Of a stretch of DNA of 51,266 nucleotides, positions 1-8,377 are shown in pieces (within the stretch, counting starts at the first letter, position 1; each line of letters opens with the position of its first letter). The DNA comes from an uncultured Clostridia bacterium (lineage in GTDB: Bacteria; Bacillota; Clostridia; Peptostreptococcales; Anaerovoracaceae), in assembly GCA_944383465.1 (NCBI GenBank), contig CALWPQ010000022.1, positions 1-51,266 on the forward strand. Direction: 5' to 3'. Made by a program: the position numbers and the translations under genes. The notes beneath the pieces were generated by a model. That model saw nothing but the letters and a program-made list of their open reading frames with translations, did no database searches and was not told where the DNA came from.

Positions 1-370
1 CCTCTGCCGGGTTCTCCGCCAGCCCCATAGGGAAGTATCATTAACCCTGATGCGTTTCATCGCCTTATCCGTAGCAATCGGATATTTCAGAATAGCTCGG
101 CATCGCTCGCCCTCCTTGTTTTCCGCATTTGCCCTTATGGGCAGGAGGATCACGGCGCACTTTCATACGGCTGAGGTTTTACCCTCCGCTCAGGAACGAC
201 CTGATGAATGTGTATTCAGTTTTCAAGGATCGTGCAGGGTGTTTTGCCCTACACTTCTAAACAGGACATTTTTTTCTCTAATGGGAACGGCTTTTTCAAA
301 AAAAATTATTTTTTGAACATTTAATAAAGAAAAAAGCCCGTCACATTCTGTTTTAGAATGAAACGAGCAG
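1..370. other. Edge region with no convincing gene
   Basis: No convincing complete gene is visible. On the minus strand a frame stays open from about position 165 to the window edge and reads like the start of a protein (contains KYPIATDKAMKRIRVND). It has only a GTG candidate start at 153 and no ribosome binding site. A 33-residue ATG frame overlaps it in another phase. Base composition and layout resemble the non-coding end of a mobile element more than a core gene, but I cannot name one. Confidence 0.3.
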
Positions 371-402
371 AAAACAAAAAGCCCACCGATTTCTCGGTGG
401 GC
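371..402 (-). terminator. Intrinsic terminator downstream of lysS
   Basis: A 9-bp perfect stem, GCCCACCGA (381-389) against TCGGTGGGC (394-402), closes a 4-base loop. On the minus strand it is followed by TTTTTGTTTT. It lies about 150 bp beyond the lysS stop codon and is the first good terminator for the greA-lysS transcript. Confidence 0.75.
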
Positions 403-472
403 TTCTGAACATGATTAGATTTACAAAGAGTTGCGGAGTTTTGCAAAGATTTGCATAATCACTCCACATCTT

Positions 473-518
473 TTTTGGTAAGTTTTTCGTAAATTTTGGT
501 AAGCTCTGTGGTAAGCTC
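473..518. repeat. Short direct repeats next to lysS 3' end
   Basis: TTTTGGTAAG occurs at 473-482 and 494-503, and TGGTAAGCTC occurs at 497-506 and 509-518. Such clustered 10-bp direct repeats resemble the arm-type binding sites of tyrosine integrases at the ends of integrative elements. That reading is inference, because no integrase gene is visible at this edge. Confidence 0.4.
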
Positions 519-535
519 CATACATAACTCTCTGT

Positions 536-555
536 AAGTCTATGTGTATAGACTT
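536..555. repeat. Perfect palindrome overlapping the lysS stop codon
   Basis: AAGTCTAT (536-543) and ATAGACTT (548-555) form a perfect 8-bp inverted repeat around a 4-base centre. It includes the lysS stop codon. It could be an RNA hairpin, but no U-tract follows on the minus strand. It could equally be an integrase core site, since direct repeats lie just beside it. Confidence 0.45.
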
Positions 556-2095
556 ATTTGTCAAGCGGCTTCATGGTCGGGAAGAGCATAATATCTCTTA
601 TCGACGGTGCGTTGGTAACGAGCATTATTACTCTGTCGATACCGATACCGAGCCCGCCTGTCGGAGGAAGTCCAACTTCGAGCGCGTTTACAAAGTCGAG
701 ATCCATCGGGTGCGCTTCGTCATCCTCGCCGCTGTCGAGCTGCGCCTGCTGCTCCGCAAATCTCTCGTACTGATCGATCGGGTCATTGAGCTCGGAGAAC
801 GCATTGGCGATTTCCCAGCCGTTTATATAAGCCTCAAATCTTCTCGTAATTCTCGGATCTTCAGGGTCTCTCTTAGCAAGCGGAGAAATCTCAACAGGAT
901 GTCCGATAACAAATACCGGTCCGTCGAGATATCCCGGTACATCCTCACAGTAGTCCTCGAACATCTCAGCGAGAATTTTTCCTCTCGTCCACTTGTTAAC
1001 ATCATCAGGATCCATACCATACTTTATTGCCGCTTCTCTCGCCTCTTCATCAGTATTGATCTTATCAAAGTCAACGCCTGTAATTTCCTTGACCGCATCT
1101 GACATCTTGAGCCTTCTCCAAGGAGGAGTGAGATCAAACTCCTTGCCCTGATAATTTATTTTCATCGAGCCGTTTGCCTTCATAGCAGCGTTCGATACTA
1201 CAGTCTCCGTTACTTCCATTACGAATTCCATATTTGTGTACGCAGCGTAGCATTCCATAGATGTAAACTCAGGGTTGTGATTTCTGTCCATACCTTCGTT
1301 TCTGAACATCTTGCCCATCTCGTATACTCTATCAAGTCCACCGACAACACATCTCTTAAGGAAAAGCTCGTTTGATATACGCATCTTCATATCGAGATCG
1401 AGCGTGTTATGATGCGTGTTAAATGGTCTGGCATTGGCACCGCCCGCAATAGTCGTAAGTATCGGCGTATCTACTTCAAGATATCCGAAGTCCTCCTCGA
1501 GAGTTCTCTTGATTTCCTTGATGATAGCAGCTCTCTTGTAGAACATCTCCCTTACTTCCGAATTGATGATAAGGTCTACATACCTCTGACGGTATCTCTG
1601 GTCGATATCTTTGAGCCCATGCCACTTATTAGGAAGCACCTGCAGCGACTTCGAGAGCAGTACGAGCCTTTCAACTCTTACGGAAATCTCCCCTCTCTTT
1701 GTCTTGAATATCTCACCCTCAAATCCAATTATATCACCGATATCATACGTGAGGAAAATTTCATACTCTTCAGCACCGATTCCATCCTCAGAGACATATG
1801 CCTGTATCTTGCCTTCCTTATCGAGAACATCGACAAACGACACTTTTCCCATATGGCGATTTGCCATCATTCTGCCAGCCATAGAAACCCTTTTGCCTTC
1901 CCAGGCTTCAAAGTTTTCCTTTACTTCCTTGCTGTATGTTTCTACATTCCAAGTCTCTATGAGGAATGGGTTCCTGCCCATTTCCTGCAGCTTTCTTAAC
2001 TTCTCTCTTCTTATTCTCCTCTGTTCCGTCAGCTGCTCTTCCGATAATTCTTCTTCATTCTCAATGTTTACATTTACATTTCTTTCGTCTGTCAT
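554..2095 (-). CDS. lysS: Lysyl-tRNA synthetase, class II
   Basis: This enzyme charges tRNA-Lys with lysine using ATP, in the cytoplasm. The 513-residue product has the usual family length. An N-terminal OB-fold anticodon-binding domain (about residues 65-150, with GRMMANRHMGKVSFVDV) precedes the class II catalytic core. Motif 2 is seen as FRNEGMDRNHNPEFTSME (about 264-281) and motif 3 as GLGIGIDRVIMLV near residue 481. The first about 35 residues are an acidic, probably disordered extension. The ATG at 2095 is supported by GAGAGG eight bases upstream. It follows greA by 33 bases, and this order is common in Firmicutes, so the two are probably cotranscribed. Confidence 0.97.
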   Translation of the reverse strand: MTDERNVNVNIENEEELSEEQLTEQRRIRREKLRKLQEMGRNPFLIETWNVETYSKEVKENFEAWEGKRVSMAGRMMANRHMGKVSFVDVLDKEGKIQAYVSEDGIGAEEYEIFLTYDIGDIIGFEGEIFKTKRGEISVRVERLVLLSKSLQVLPNKWHGLKDIDQRYRQRYVDLIINSEVREMFYKRAAIIKEIKRTLEEDFGYLEVDTPILTTIAGGANARPFNTHHNTLDLDMKMRISNELFLKRCVVGGLDRVYEMGKMFRNEGMDRNHNPEFTSMECYAAYTNMEFVMEVTETVVSNAAMKANGSMKINYQGKEFDLTPPWRRLKMSDAVKEITGVDFDKINTDEEAREAAIKYGMDPDDVNKWTRGKILAEMFEDYCEDVPGYLDGPVFVIGHPVEISPLAKRDPEDPRITRRFEAYINGWEIANAFSELNDPIDQYERFAEQQAQLDSGEDDEAHPMDLDFVNALEVGLPPTGGLGIGIDRVIMLVTNAPSIRDIMLFPTMKPLDK

Positions 2096-2128
2096 TTTAT
2101 TTCCCTCTCTATTTGTATATTTAGAAAA

Positions 2129-2599
2129 TTAACCGATTGCAATAATTTTATAATTTACAACACCGTCCGGCACAGCAATTTCAACCACTTCATTGAGCTC
2201 TTTATCAAGCAGTCCCGCGCCTACCAGCGATTCATTTGATATTTTTCCCTCAAACGGGTCGGCTTCGGTCGAGCCTACTATTATAAAATCCATTTCCTCG
2301 CCCGAGCCCATCTCTTTGACTTTTACCTTGGTTCCGACTGTAACTCTGTCGCCCGCAGCCTCGGATTCGTCTATGATTTTAGCCTTTCGCATCATATTTT
2401 CGAGCTTGTGTATTCTCTCTTCGAGTTCAGCCTGTTCATTTTTGGCAGCGTCATATTCAGCATTTTCGGAAATATCGCCGTAAGAAAGCGCTTCCTTTAT
2501 CCTTTCGGCGACTTCCTTTCGTTTGACTGCTATGAGCTCCTCATGCTCCGCAACTATTTTTTCATAACCTTCTCGGGTCAGTAAAATTTCTTCTGCCAT
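2129..2599 (-). CDS. greA: Transcription elongation factor GreA
   Basis: GreA rescues backtracked RNA polymerase by stimulating cleavage of the transcript 3' end through the secondary channel. The 156-residue protein matches the family length. The N-terminal coiled coil (about 1-75) carries the conserved tip GDISENAEYDAAK with its acidic residues, followed by the FKBP-like C-terminal domain (about 80-156, ending in YKIIAIG). AGGAGA precedes the ATG at 2599. A sigma-A-type promoter lies just upstream, and lysS follows directly, so this is the first gene of a greA-lysS operon. Confidence 0.96.
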   Translation of the reverse strand: MAEEILLTREGYEKIVAEHEELIAVKRKEVAERIKEALSYGDISENAEYDAAKNEQAELEERIHKLENMMRKAKIIDESEAAGDRVTVGTKVKVKEMGSGEEMDFIIVGSTEADPFEGKISNESLVGAGLLDKELNEVVEIAVPDGVVNYKIIAIG

Positions 2600-2637
2600 C
2601 TGTCGATTCTCCTTTCAGGCTTATATTTTATCATATC

Positions 2638-2667
2638 ATTTTACACTAATTACCATACTATTGTCAA
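2638..2667 (-). promoter_or_regulatory. Predicted greA-lysS promoter
   Basis: On the minus strand TTGACA (2662-2667) and TAAAAT (2638-2643) are separated by 18 bases. Transcription would start about 30 bases before the greA ATG. The -35 matches consensus and the -10 is one base off. Confidence 0.6.
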
Positions 2668-2698
2668 ATAAAATACAGTAATTAGCATATAAAACCGC

Positions 2699-3505
2699 CT
2701 AAACCAGCATTATTACGGCTGCCAGTGAACCGCGAAGCGCCCCCATACGCCTGTGCGACCAGAATAAATCGCTCTCACAGTACGTACAGTGCTCCGATAT
2801 TTCTATGTTTTCAGACTTTATCCCCGCTCGCATAAGCAGCATTCTATTTATCGCCTTTAAATCCACAAAATATTTAAGGCCCTTTTCCGGCGTCACCTTT
2901 TCGGCAATTGCAGACTCCGCTGCATCTCCGAGTACGCTTCGCATCGCTTCAGGTACATCTATATCCGTTTCAAAGCAGCATTTGCTTATGCAAGGTCCTA
3001 TTGCAGCGTGCATATCCTGCGGATTTGAGCCGTATTCTTCTGCAAGCCGCCGTACAGTCTTGCCCGCGATATCAAGCGCGGTACCCTTGTGACCTGCATG
3101 CGCAGCCCCTATAGCCCTGCGCACCGGATCGTATATAAGTATCGGCGTACAGTCAGCCGTTCTTATCGTAAGCGCAACATTCGGCTCATCTGTTATGAGC
3201 GCATCCGCATCTACTTTGACCGGCAAAAACAAGCCTGTACCGCGCTCCTCTTTGCTTACCCTTTTTATATTATCGCCATGCACCTGCGATGTGATGTACA
3301 TATCCTCAGGGTTAAACCCCGCTGCCTCACCCAGCACTCTGCAGTTTGCGATTACCGTTTCTATGGGCTGCCCTTTCCAAGGGTCAGGGCTCATTCCCTC
3401 TATACCGCAGGCACTTTTCCCGCCGAGTCTCGTCGAAAAGCAGGTAACTGCTCCTGCCGGAAAGTTCTCGCAGCTTATATAAATATTCCCGTCTTTCAAT
3501 CTCAT
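2699..3505 (-). CDS. pgeF: Peptidoglycan editing factor PgeF / multicopper-like purine nucleoside phosphorylase family
   Basis: This is a member of the YfiH/YlmD (DUF152, LACC1-like) family. Members are described as purine nucleoside phosphorylases/adenosine deaminases and as cell-wall editing factors. The 268-residue chain contains the family fingerprints TADCTPILIYD, GAAHAGHKGTA and AAIGPCISKCCFE, plus a C-terminal CTYCESDLFWSHRR. Together these supply the His/Cys metal site. The ATG at 3505 has GAGG about ten bases upstream. It lies downstream of the racemase gene and about 100 bp before the greA promoter. Which of the reported activities applies here cannot be told from sequence. Confidence 0.88.
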   Translation of the reverse strand: MRLKDGNIYISCENFPAGAVTCFSTRLGGKSACGIEGMSPDPWKGQPIETVIANCRVLGEAAGFNPEDMYITSQVHGDNIKRVSKEERGTGLFLPVKVDADALITDEPNVALTIRTADCTPILIYDPVRRAIGAAHAGHKGTALDIAGKTVRRLAEEYGSNPQDMHAAIGPCISKCCFETDIDVPEAMRSVLGDAAESAIAEKVTPEKGLKYFVDLKAINRMLLMRAGIKSENIEISEHCTYCESDLFWSHRRMGALRGSLAAVIMLV

Positions 3506-3541
3506 TTTCCCTCTACCTCTATGACAGCATACAGGTATAAT

Positions 3542-4636
3542 TTATACAAAAACCCGCTTTACATTAGATGAGCCTGTAAGAAATACACCTGAACCATAGC
3601 GAATATCAAATTCCACGATATCACCCACTTTGAGTTCACATTCCGCATCCTCTATATCGAGAATAGTATGATCGCTTGAGGCTCCTATCACCTCTACGCC
3701 TTTCATGCGCGGATATATGTCATTAAAATCACAATAATCCACCTTGCCTATCGCAGCGAGTGCCCGCTTTCGCATACCTCTGTCCTCATATGTGTTTTTG
3801 TGTCCGAATGCATCCACCGTGATGTTTCCCACAGGATGAGAGGCTTTCGTCTTTATTTCCACAATCTCGGCTTTAAGCGTAAAAACATCGTTATTGAGAA
3901 AGCTCATATCACAATTAAAGAAGTCCGGAAGATCACGCGCATAGATGATGCCTTCACCTATGCGGAGAAGATTTATGCGCTCCGGCATATCTCCGTCAAT
4001 GAGCCTCGGAAGCGAGGTTGTCGCTCCGCCGCCTATATATTTAAGTTTCCTTCCTATTACAGCCTCCACGGCTTCGGCTCTTTCAATGAGCTCGTTCATC
4101 TTTGCCGCTGTCGCTTCGATAGAGCCGTAACAGCCAAGGTTGGTCGCAATTCCTACAAGTTCAAGATTTTTGAGCTCATTTTCCGTAATCAGCGCCGCTT
4201 CTATAAGCTCCTCCGTCGTCCAAAAGCCCTCGCGCAGATCGCCAAGGTCTGCCATCAGGATGACCTCATGTATTCTGCCCTTGGCAGCCGCCGCTTTATC
4301 AACTTTACAAAGTACGCTTATCTCACTTTCCAGCGAGCAGTCAGCTACACTCACAAGATCGTCTGCCTCCGATATCATCGGTATTCTTATGCACATAGTC
4401 TTCGTCTTTATACCGGCATTCTTTGCCTCCTCAAGCTGTTCAAGTCTTGAAGAAGCAATGTAGGAAACACCTGCATCCTCGTACTCGCGCACGCACCTTG
4501 CAATACCGCTGAAGCCCTTTATTACGGCTGCTATTTCGATGCCGTTTCTGTCGCACAGTAATTTCATCGCCTCAATATTTTCTCTAAGTTTTTTTAAGTC
4601 AATTTCAAGCTGCGGATATTCAGATTTCAAACTCAT
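3542..4636 (-). CDS. orr: Ornithine/alanine racemase family PLP enzyme
   Basis: This is a fold-type III PLP enzyme of the ornithine-racemase (Orr)/alanine-racemase-like family that interconverts L- and D-amino acids. The start at 4636 (MSLKSEYPQLEIDL) is chosen over a longer frame because GGAGGA sits eight bases upstream and the longer frame would overlap the upstream gene. The 364-residue chain shows the PLP lysine in AAVIKGFSG near residue 40, LRIPMISEA-type motifs, MADLGDLREGFW, TNLGCYG and LRIGEGI, all typical of Orr. Clostridia use Orr in oxidative/reductive ornithine fermentation, but no ornithine aminomutase genes lie nearby, so the substrate is uncertain. Confidence 0.85.
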   Translation of the reverse strand: MSLKSEYPQLEIDLKKLRENIEAMKLLCDRNGIEIAAVIKGFSGIARCVREYEDAGVSYIASSRLEQLEEAKNAGIKTKTMCIRIPMISEADDLVSVADCSLESEISVLCKVDKAAAAKGRIHEVILMADLGDLREGFWTTEELIEAALITENELKNLELVGIATNLGCYGSIEATAAKMNELIERAEAVEAVIGRKLKYIGGGATTSLPRLIDGDMPERINLLRIGEGIIYARDLPDFFNCDMSFLNNDVFTLKAEIVEIKTKASHPVGNITVDAFGHKNTYEDRGMRKRALAAIGKVDYCDFNDIYPRMKGVEVIGASSDHTILDIEDAECELKVGDIVEFDIRYGSGVFLTGSSNVKRVFV

Positions 4637-4700
4637 TTTCTTTCCTCCGTTTCTTACTTCAACCAAATGTAAGCACGCTTCCCGCACCGCTCTAATGTCC

Positions 4701-6509
4701 TTATTTCTTATTGCCCTCAGCAAAGCGTTTTATCTTCTTTGAGCTATTCTTTTCAAATTCCTCCTTGCGCAGAGTGATAGCCTTGATTCTTTTGAAGTAC
4801 GGAACTTCAAGATTTATTTTATCGACCTCCTTCCACAGCTCGCGTTCGATTTCTTCATCGCCAAGCTCCCTTTCTCCGAATTTCTCGAAAAGAGCCTCAC
4901 TATTTACAATAATCGACGCTACGATTACCATATCCTCACCGTCTTCAGACGGCTTGCTCCATACCATAGATTCCTGCACCAGCGGAATATTTGAAAGCCT
5001 GTATTCGAGTTCTTCAGGATATACATTCTTGCCGTTTTTTGTTATTATTACATTCTTCTTGCGGCCGGTAAGGTATACATAGCCGCTATCATCCATATAT
5101 CCGAGATCTCCCGTATAAAACCAGCCGTTTTTCATCACTTCTTCTGTAAGCTCCGGCCTGTTGTAATAGCCGAGCATAATGTTATCACCTTTTAAGCAGA
5201 TTTCTCCTATACCGTCCTCCCCGGTATTGACAATTTTTATATCAAATCCAGGCAGCTTTCTGCCTATGGAGCCACTGTTCGGCTTAGTATCCGGATTGAG
5301 TGCGCCAATCGGTGATGCCTCTGTAAGTCCGTAACCCTGAAGTGCAGTAGGTCCGAAAGCTGTCAGTCCCTCAAGCACTTCCGGATTTATAGCGGCGCCT
5401 CCGCATATCATCATACGCATGCGGCCGCCGAAGAGCGCGCGGATTTCCTTAAACGCTATGCCGCCGATGTCTATGCCGATTTTCTTCGTCTTTTTGTTTA
5501 TACTTATCGCCTTTTTCAGCGCATCTTCTTTGCCCTTTTTCCTCGCATTCTGCCATATTTTCTTATATAAATTTTCAAATACTGCCGGCACGCCCAGGAA
5601 AAATGTAGGCCTTGCCTCTGCCAAATTTTTTACTATATATTTGAGTCCCTCACAATACGCAATCGCAGCGCCTTTATACAGCGGCATCAAAAAACCGCAT
5701 GTACATTCGTATGTGTGATGCAGGGGCAAAAGCGAAAAAAATACGTCGCTCGGCATAACCTTGAGCACTGTAGGCGCTGCCATAAGGTCGGCCGCTATGT
5801 TCTTATGACTCAGCATTACTCCCTTTGACACGCCGGTTGTTCCCGATGTAAAAAGAAGCACGCCCATTTCTTCGTTGTTTATCTCAGCTTCGATGAAATC
5901 CTTGTTTCCCGAAAGCACCATATTTCTGCCTGATTCCACCATATCTTTCCACGCAAACATTTCCTTGCTGCTCGTATCTGCGTCCATAGAAATGAGAAGA
6001 TCAAGTTCCGTATCCCCCTCATCCTTCATCGCTTTAAACATTTGCTCGTACTTGCCATCAAAGATTATGCAGCTCACATTTGCTTCTTTAATAATGTTTT
6101 TAAGCTCGTCCGCAGAAAGCTCCTTGTCGAGCGGTACGACAACACTGCCTCCGCATACGACAGCCAGATATGAAACCGCCCATCTATAACTGTTCTCACC
6201 TATCACAGAAATGCGTCTGCCTTTAAAGCCTGCTGCTATAATAGCCGTACCAAGGCCGTTAATATCATCATGCGCCTCTTTGTATTTTATGGGACGATAC
6301 TCGCCGCCTTTTTTGTCCTTCACCCAAAACGCTGTATTCTCGGCAAACTCCGCGCAAGAGGTGTCTATCATATTTTTTATATCGGTTATGGGTCTTGAGT
6401 TTCTGTATTTTACCGTAGGCTCGCTGCTGTTTTTAATTTCGCTGACAAATTTCTCTGCCCATTCTCTTTCTTTTGCTTTTCGCACTATATATCCGGAATC
6501 ATGTGCCAT
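4701..6509 (-). CDS. AMP-forming acyl-CoA synthetase (long-chain fatty acid type), copy 1
   Basis: This ANL-superfamily ligase activates a carboxylic acid with ATP and CoA. The 602-residue protein carries the P-loop FTSGTTGVSKG (about 220-230), the adenylate motif GYGLTEASP, the hinge region GWFYTGDLGYMD, and the C-terminal lysine region ITKNGKNVYPEELEY. AAGGAG precedes the ATG at 6509. A paralogue of almost equal length lies 23 bases upstream on the same strand, so the two form a tandem pair. Neither has a predicted membrane segment. Fatty-acid specificity is inferred from the FadD/FAA1-like layout only. Confidence 0.88.
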   Translation of the reverse strand: MAHDSGYIVRKAKEREWAEKFVSEIKNSSEPTVKYRNSRPITDIKNMIDTSCAEFAENTAFWVKDKKGGEYRPIKYKEAHDDINGLGTAIIAAGFKGRRISVIGENSYRWAVSYLAVVCGGSVVVPLDKELSADELKNIIKEANVSCIIFDGKYEQMFKAMKDEGDTELDLLISMDADTSSKEMFAWKDMVESGRNMVLSGNKDFIEAEINNEEMGVLLFTSGTTGVSKGVMLSHKNIAADLMAAPTVLKVMPSDVFFSLLPLHHTYECTCGFLMPLYKGAAIAYCEGLKYIVKNLAEARPTFFLGVPAVFENLYKKIWQNARKKGKEDALKKAISINKKTKKIGIDIGGIAFKEIRALFGGRMRMMICGGAAINPEVLEGLTAFGPTALQGYGLTEASPIGALNPDTKPNSGSIGRKLPGFDIKIVNTGEDGIGEICLKGDNIMLGYYNRPELTEEVMKNGWFYTGDLGYMDDSGYVYLTGRKKNVIITKNGKNVYPEELEYRLSNIPLVQESMVWSKPSEDGEDMVIVASIIVNSEALFEKFGERELGDEEIERELWKEVDKINLEVPYFKRIKAITLRKEEFEKNSSKKIKRFAEGNKK

Positions 6510-6532
6510 TTCGGTGCTCCTTTTTCTGTTCG

Positions 6533-8293
6533 CTATTTGTCCTGATTTTTCGCGTTTTTCTCCAGCTTCTTCTGATTTCGTTTTACTTTTCTCGTCGTCG
6601 TCTTTTCAAATTCTACATCCCTTACCGCAACTCTCGTCACGCGCTTATAAGTTGGCAGTACATCGCATACCTCGGATACCACATGCTTTATAAGCTTTTC
6701 GACTTCTTCATCCGTGAGCTTTCCGAATTCTTCTTTTATCTGCCCATAATCAGGGTATATCTCAGCCTTGACAAATGTATCGCCCGTTTTTTCGTCAATC
6801 TCACCGTAAACAAGCACTTCCGCAATAAAATCCGCTTCGCTCAGTATATATTCTATCTCTTCAGGGAAAATATTTTTGCCGTTTTTCGTGACGATTACAT
6901 TTTTCTTTCTTCCCGATATGTAAAGATAGCCTTCATCATCGAAATATCCGTAGTCGCCCGTGTAGAGCCAGCCGTCCCTTATCGCCTCAGCTGTAGCTTC
7001 CGGATTTTCATAATACCCAAGCATGACGGACGGTCCTTTTACGACAATTTCCCCGATGCCGTCTTCGTTCGGATTGTCGATTCTGATTTCCGTTCCCGGC
7101 ATTGCCGGACCCACTGACGCAGGCTTACTGCACTTATCGCGGTTTACAGCTATTATCGGCGCATTCTCGCTCATACCGTACCCCTGTATCATCGGAAAAC
7201 CGAGTGCCTGAAAATCTTCTATTATTTTAGGATTCATCGCCGCACCCCCCACTATCAGCAGCCTGATGCTGTTTCCGAGCGGCTCATGCACCGACTTGAA
7301 AATTTTTCTGATAAAATTCTGGTCATTATAAAGTCTGTATTTTTTAGACCTTTCCATCATTTTTCTCATCTTTTTGGCCTTGCCCTTTGACGATGCCTGC
7401 TTCATTATCTTCTTATAAATATTTTCAAAAATAAGAGGCACTCCAAGCATGACTGTAGCTTTTGATTCGACAAGATTTTTCTGTATATATTTAAGTCCTT
7501 CGCATATAGCTATGGCCATTCCCTGATAAAATCCCGTAAAAATATGACAGGTCATTTCGTAGGAATGATTCATCGGCAGCACGGAAAGGCCGATACCATC
7601 GTCGTCTATTTTTACATATTTCGACATATTTTGCACATTGGCCGCAATATTTCTCTGACTGAGCATTACGCCCTTGGCCATTCCTGTCGTGCCCGATGTA
7701 AACATAAGCGTACACATAGCGTCGCTGTCGACTTCGTTGTCGAGAAAGCTCCTGTCGCCTGATATGAGCGCTGTTCTTCCTATTTCCATAACAGTATCGA
7801 GATCGGTTTCGGCCGCGCCGTGATCTGATTTCATGCATATTCTGTATTTGATACCGTTTGCCGTTTCCTCTTCCATCTGCTCAAGCGCCGCATGAAGCAG
7901 TTTTTCAATCTTCTTGGAATAAACTACCGCGCTCACCTTAGCGCGTGTAAGGAGATTGGCCACCTCGTTTGCGGGAAGCTCCTTATCAATAGGTACAATG
8001 ACGCTGCTTCCAATCACCGTCGCAATATATGTCATCACCCATTCGTAGCTGTTTTCTCCGAGTACAGCTATTTTTTCACCCCTGAGTCCGAGCTTGTAAA
8101 ATCCCGTACCGAGACATTCCACATCTTCTTTTACGCGTGAATATTTTATCGGCATATATTTGCCGCCCGGCTTCTCTTTTACAAGATACGCCGTCTTATG
8201 AGCATAGAGATCGCACGAACCTACAAACAATTCCTTGATATTGTTTATATCGCGCGTCTCATATATAGTATCCTTATATTTTTTACTGTTCAT
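6533..8293 (-). CDS. AMP-forming acyl-CoA synthetase (long-chain fatty acid type), copy 2
   Basis: This is a paralogue of the downstream synthetase, with FTSGTTGMAKG, GYGMSENAP, GWLYTGDYGYFDDEG and VTKNGKNIFPEEIEY in the same order. The ATG at 8293 (MNSKKYKDT) is preferred because a longer frame to 8323 would start with TTG without a ribosome binding site. Before the ATG there is a modest GGGGATGG. The C-terminus is lysine-rich (KRNQKKLEKNAKNQDK). The pair probably arose by duplication and is cotranscribed. Different acyl chain preferences are possible but not visible. Confidence 0.86.
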   Translation of the reverse strand: MNSKKYKDTIYETRDINNIKELFVGSCDLYAHKTAYLVKEKPGGKYMPIKYSRVKEDVECLGTGFYKLGLRGEKIAVLGENSYEWVMTYIATVIGSSVIVPIDKELPANEVANLLTRAKVSAVVYSKKIEKLLHAALEQMEEETANGIKYRICMKSDHGAAETDLDTVMEIGRTALISGDRSFLDNEVDSDAMCTLMFTSGTTGMAKGVMLSQRNIAANVQNMSKYVKIDDDGIGLSVLPMNHSYEMTCHIFTGFYQGMAIAICEGLKYIQKNLVESKATVMLGVPLIFENIYKKIMKQASSKGKAKKMRKMMERSKKYRLYNDQNFIRKIFKSVHEPLGNSIRLLIVGGAAMNPKIIEDFQALGFPMIQGYGMSENAPIIAVNRDKCSKPASVGPAMPGTEIRIDNPNEDGIGEIVVKGPSVMLGYYENPEATAEAIRDGWLYTGDYGYFDDEGYLYISGRKKNVIVTKNGKNIFPEEIEYILSEADFIAEVLVYGEIDEKTGDTFVKAEIYPDYGQIKEEFGKLTDEEVEKLIKHVVSEVCDVLPTYKRVTRVAVRDVEFEKTTTRKVKRNQKKLEKNAKNQDK

Positions 8294-8377
8294 AATAAAT
8301 CCATCCCCGTTCCAACCGTGCAAAAAGTTTTAATATAATATTTTAACATTTTCTGCCCCTTTAATCAACACGCGCAG

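Noticed and set aside
50..316. An 88-codon plus-strand frame at the left edge
   Set aside because: No ribosome site and no recognisable motif. The opposite strand has an equally plausible but unsupported frame, so neither is called as a gene.
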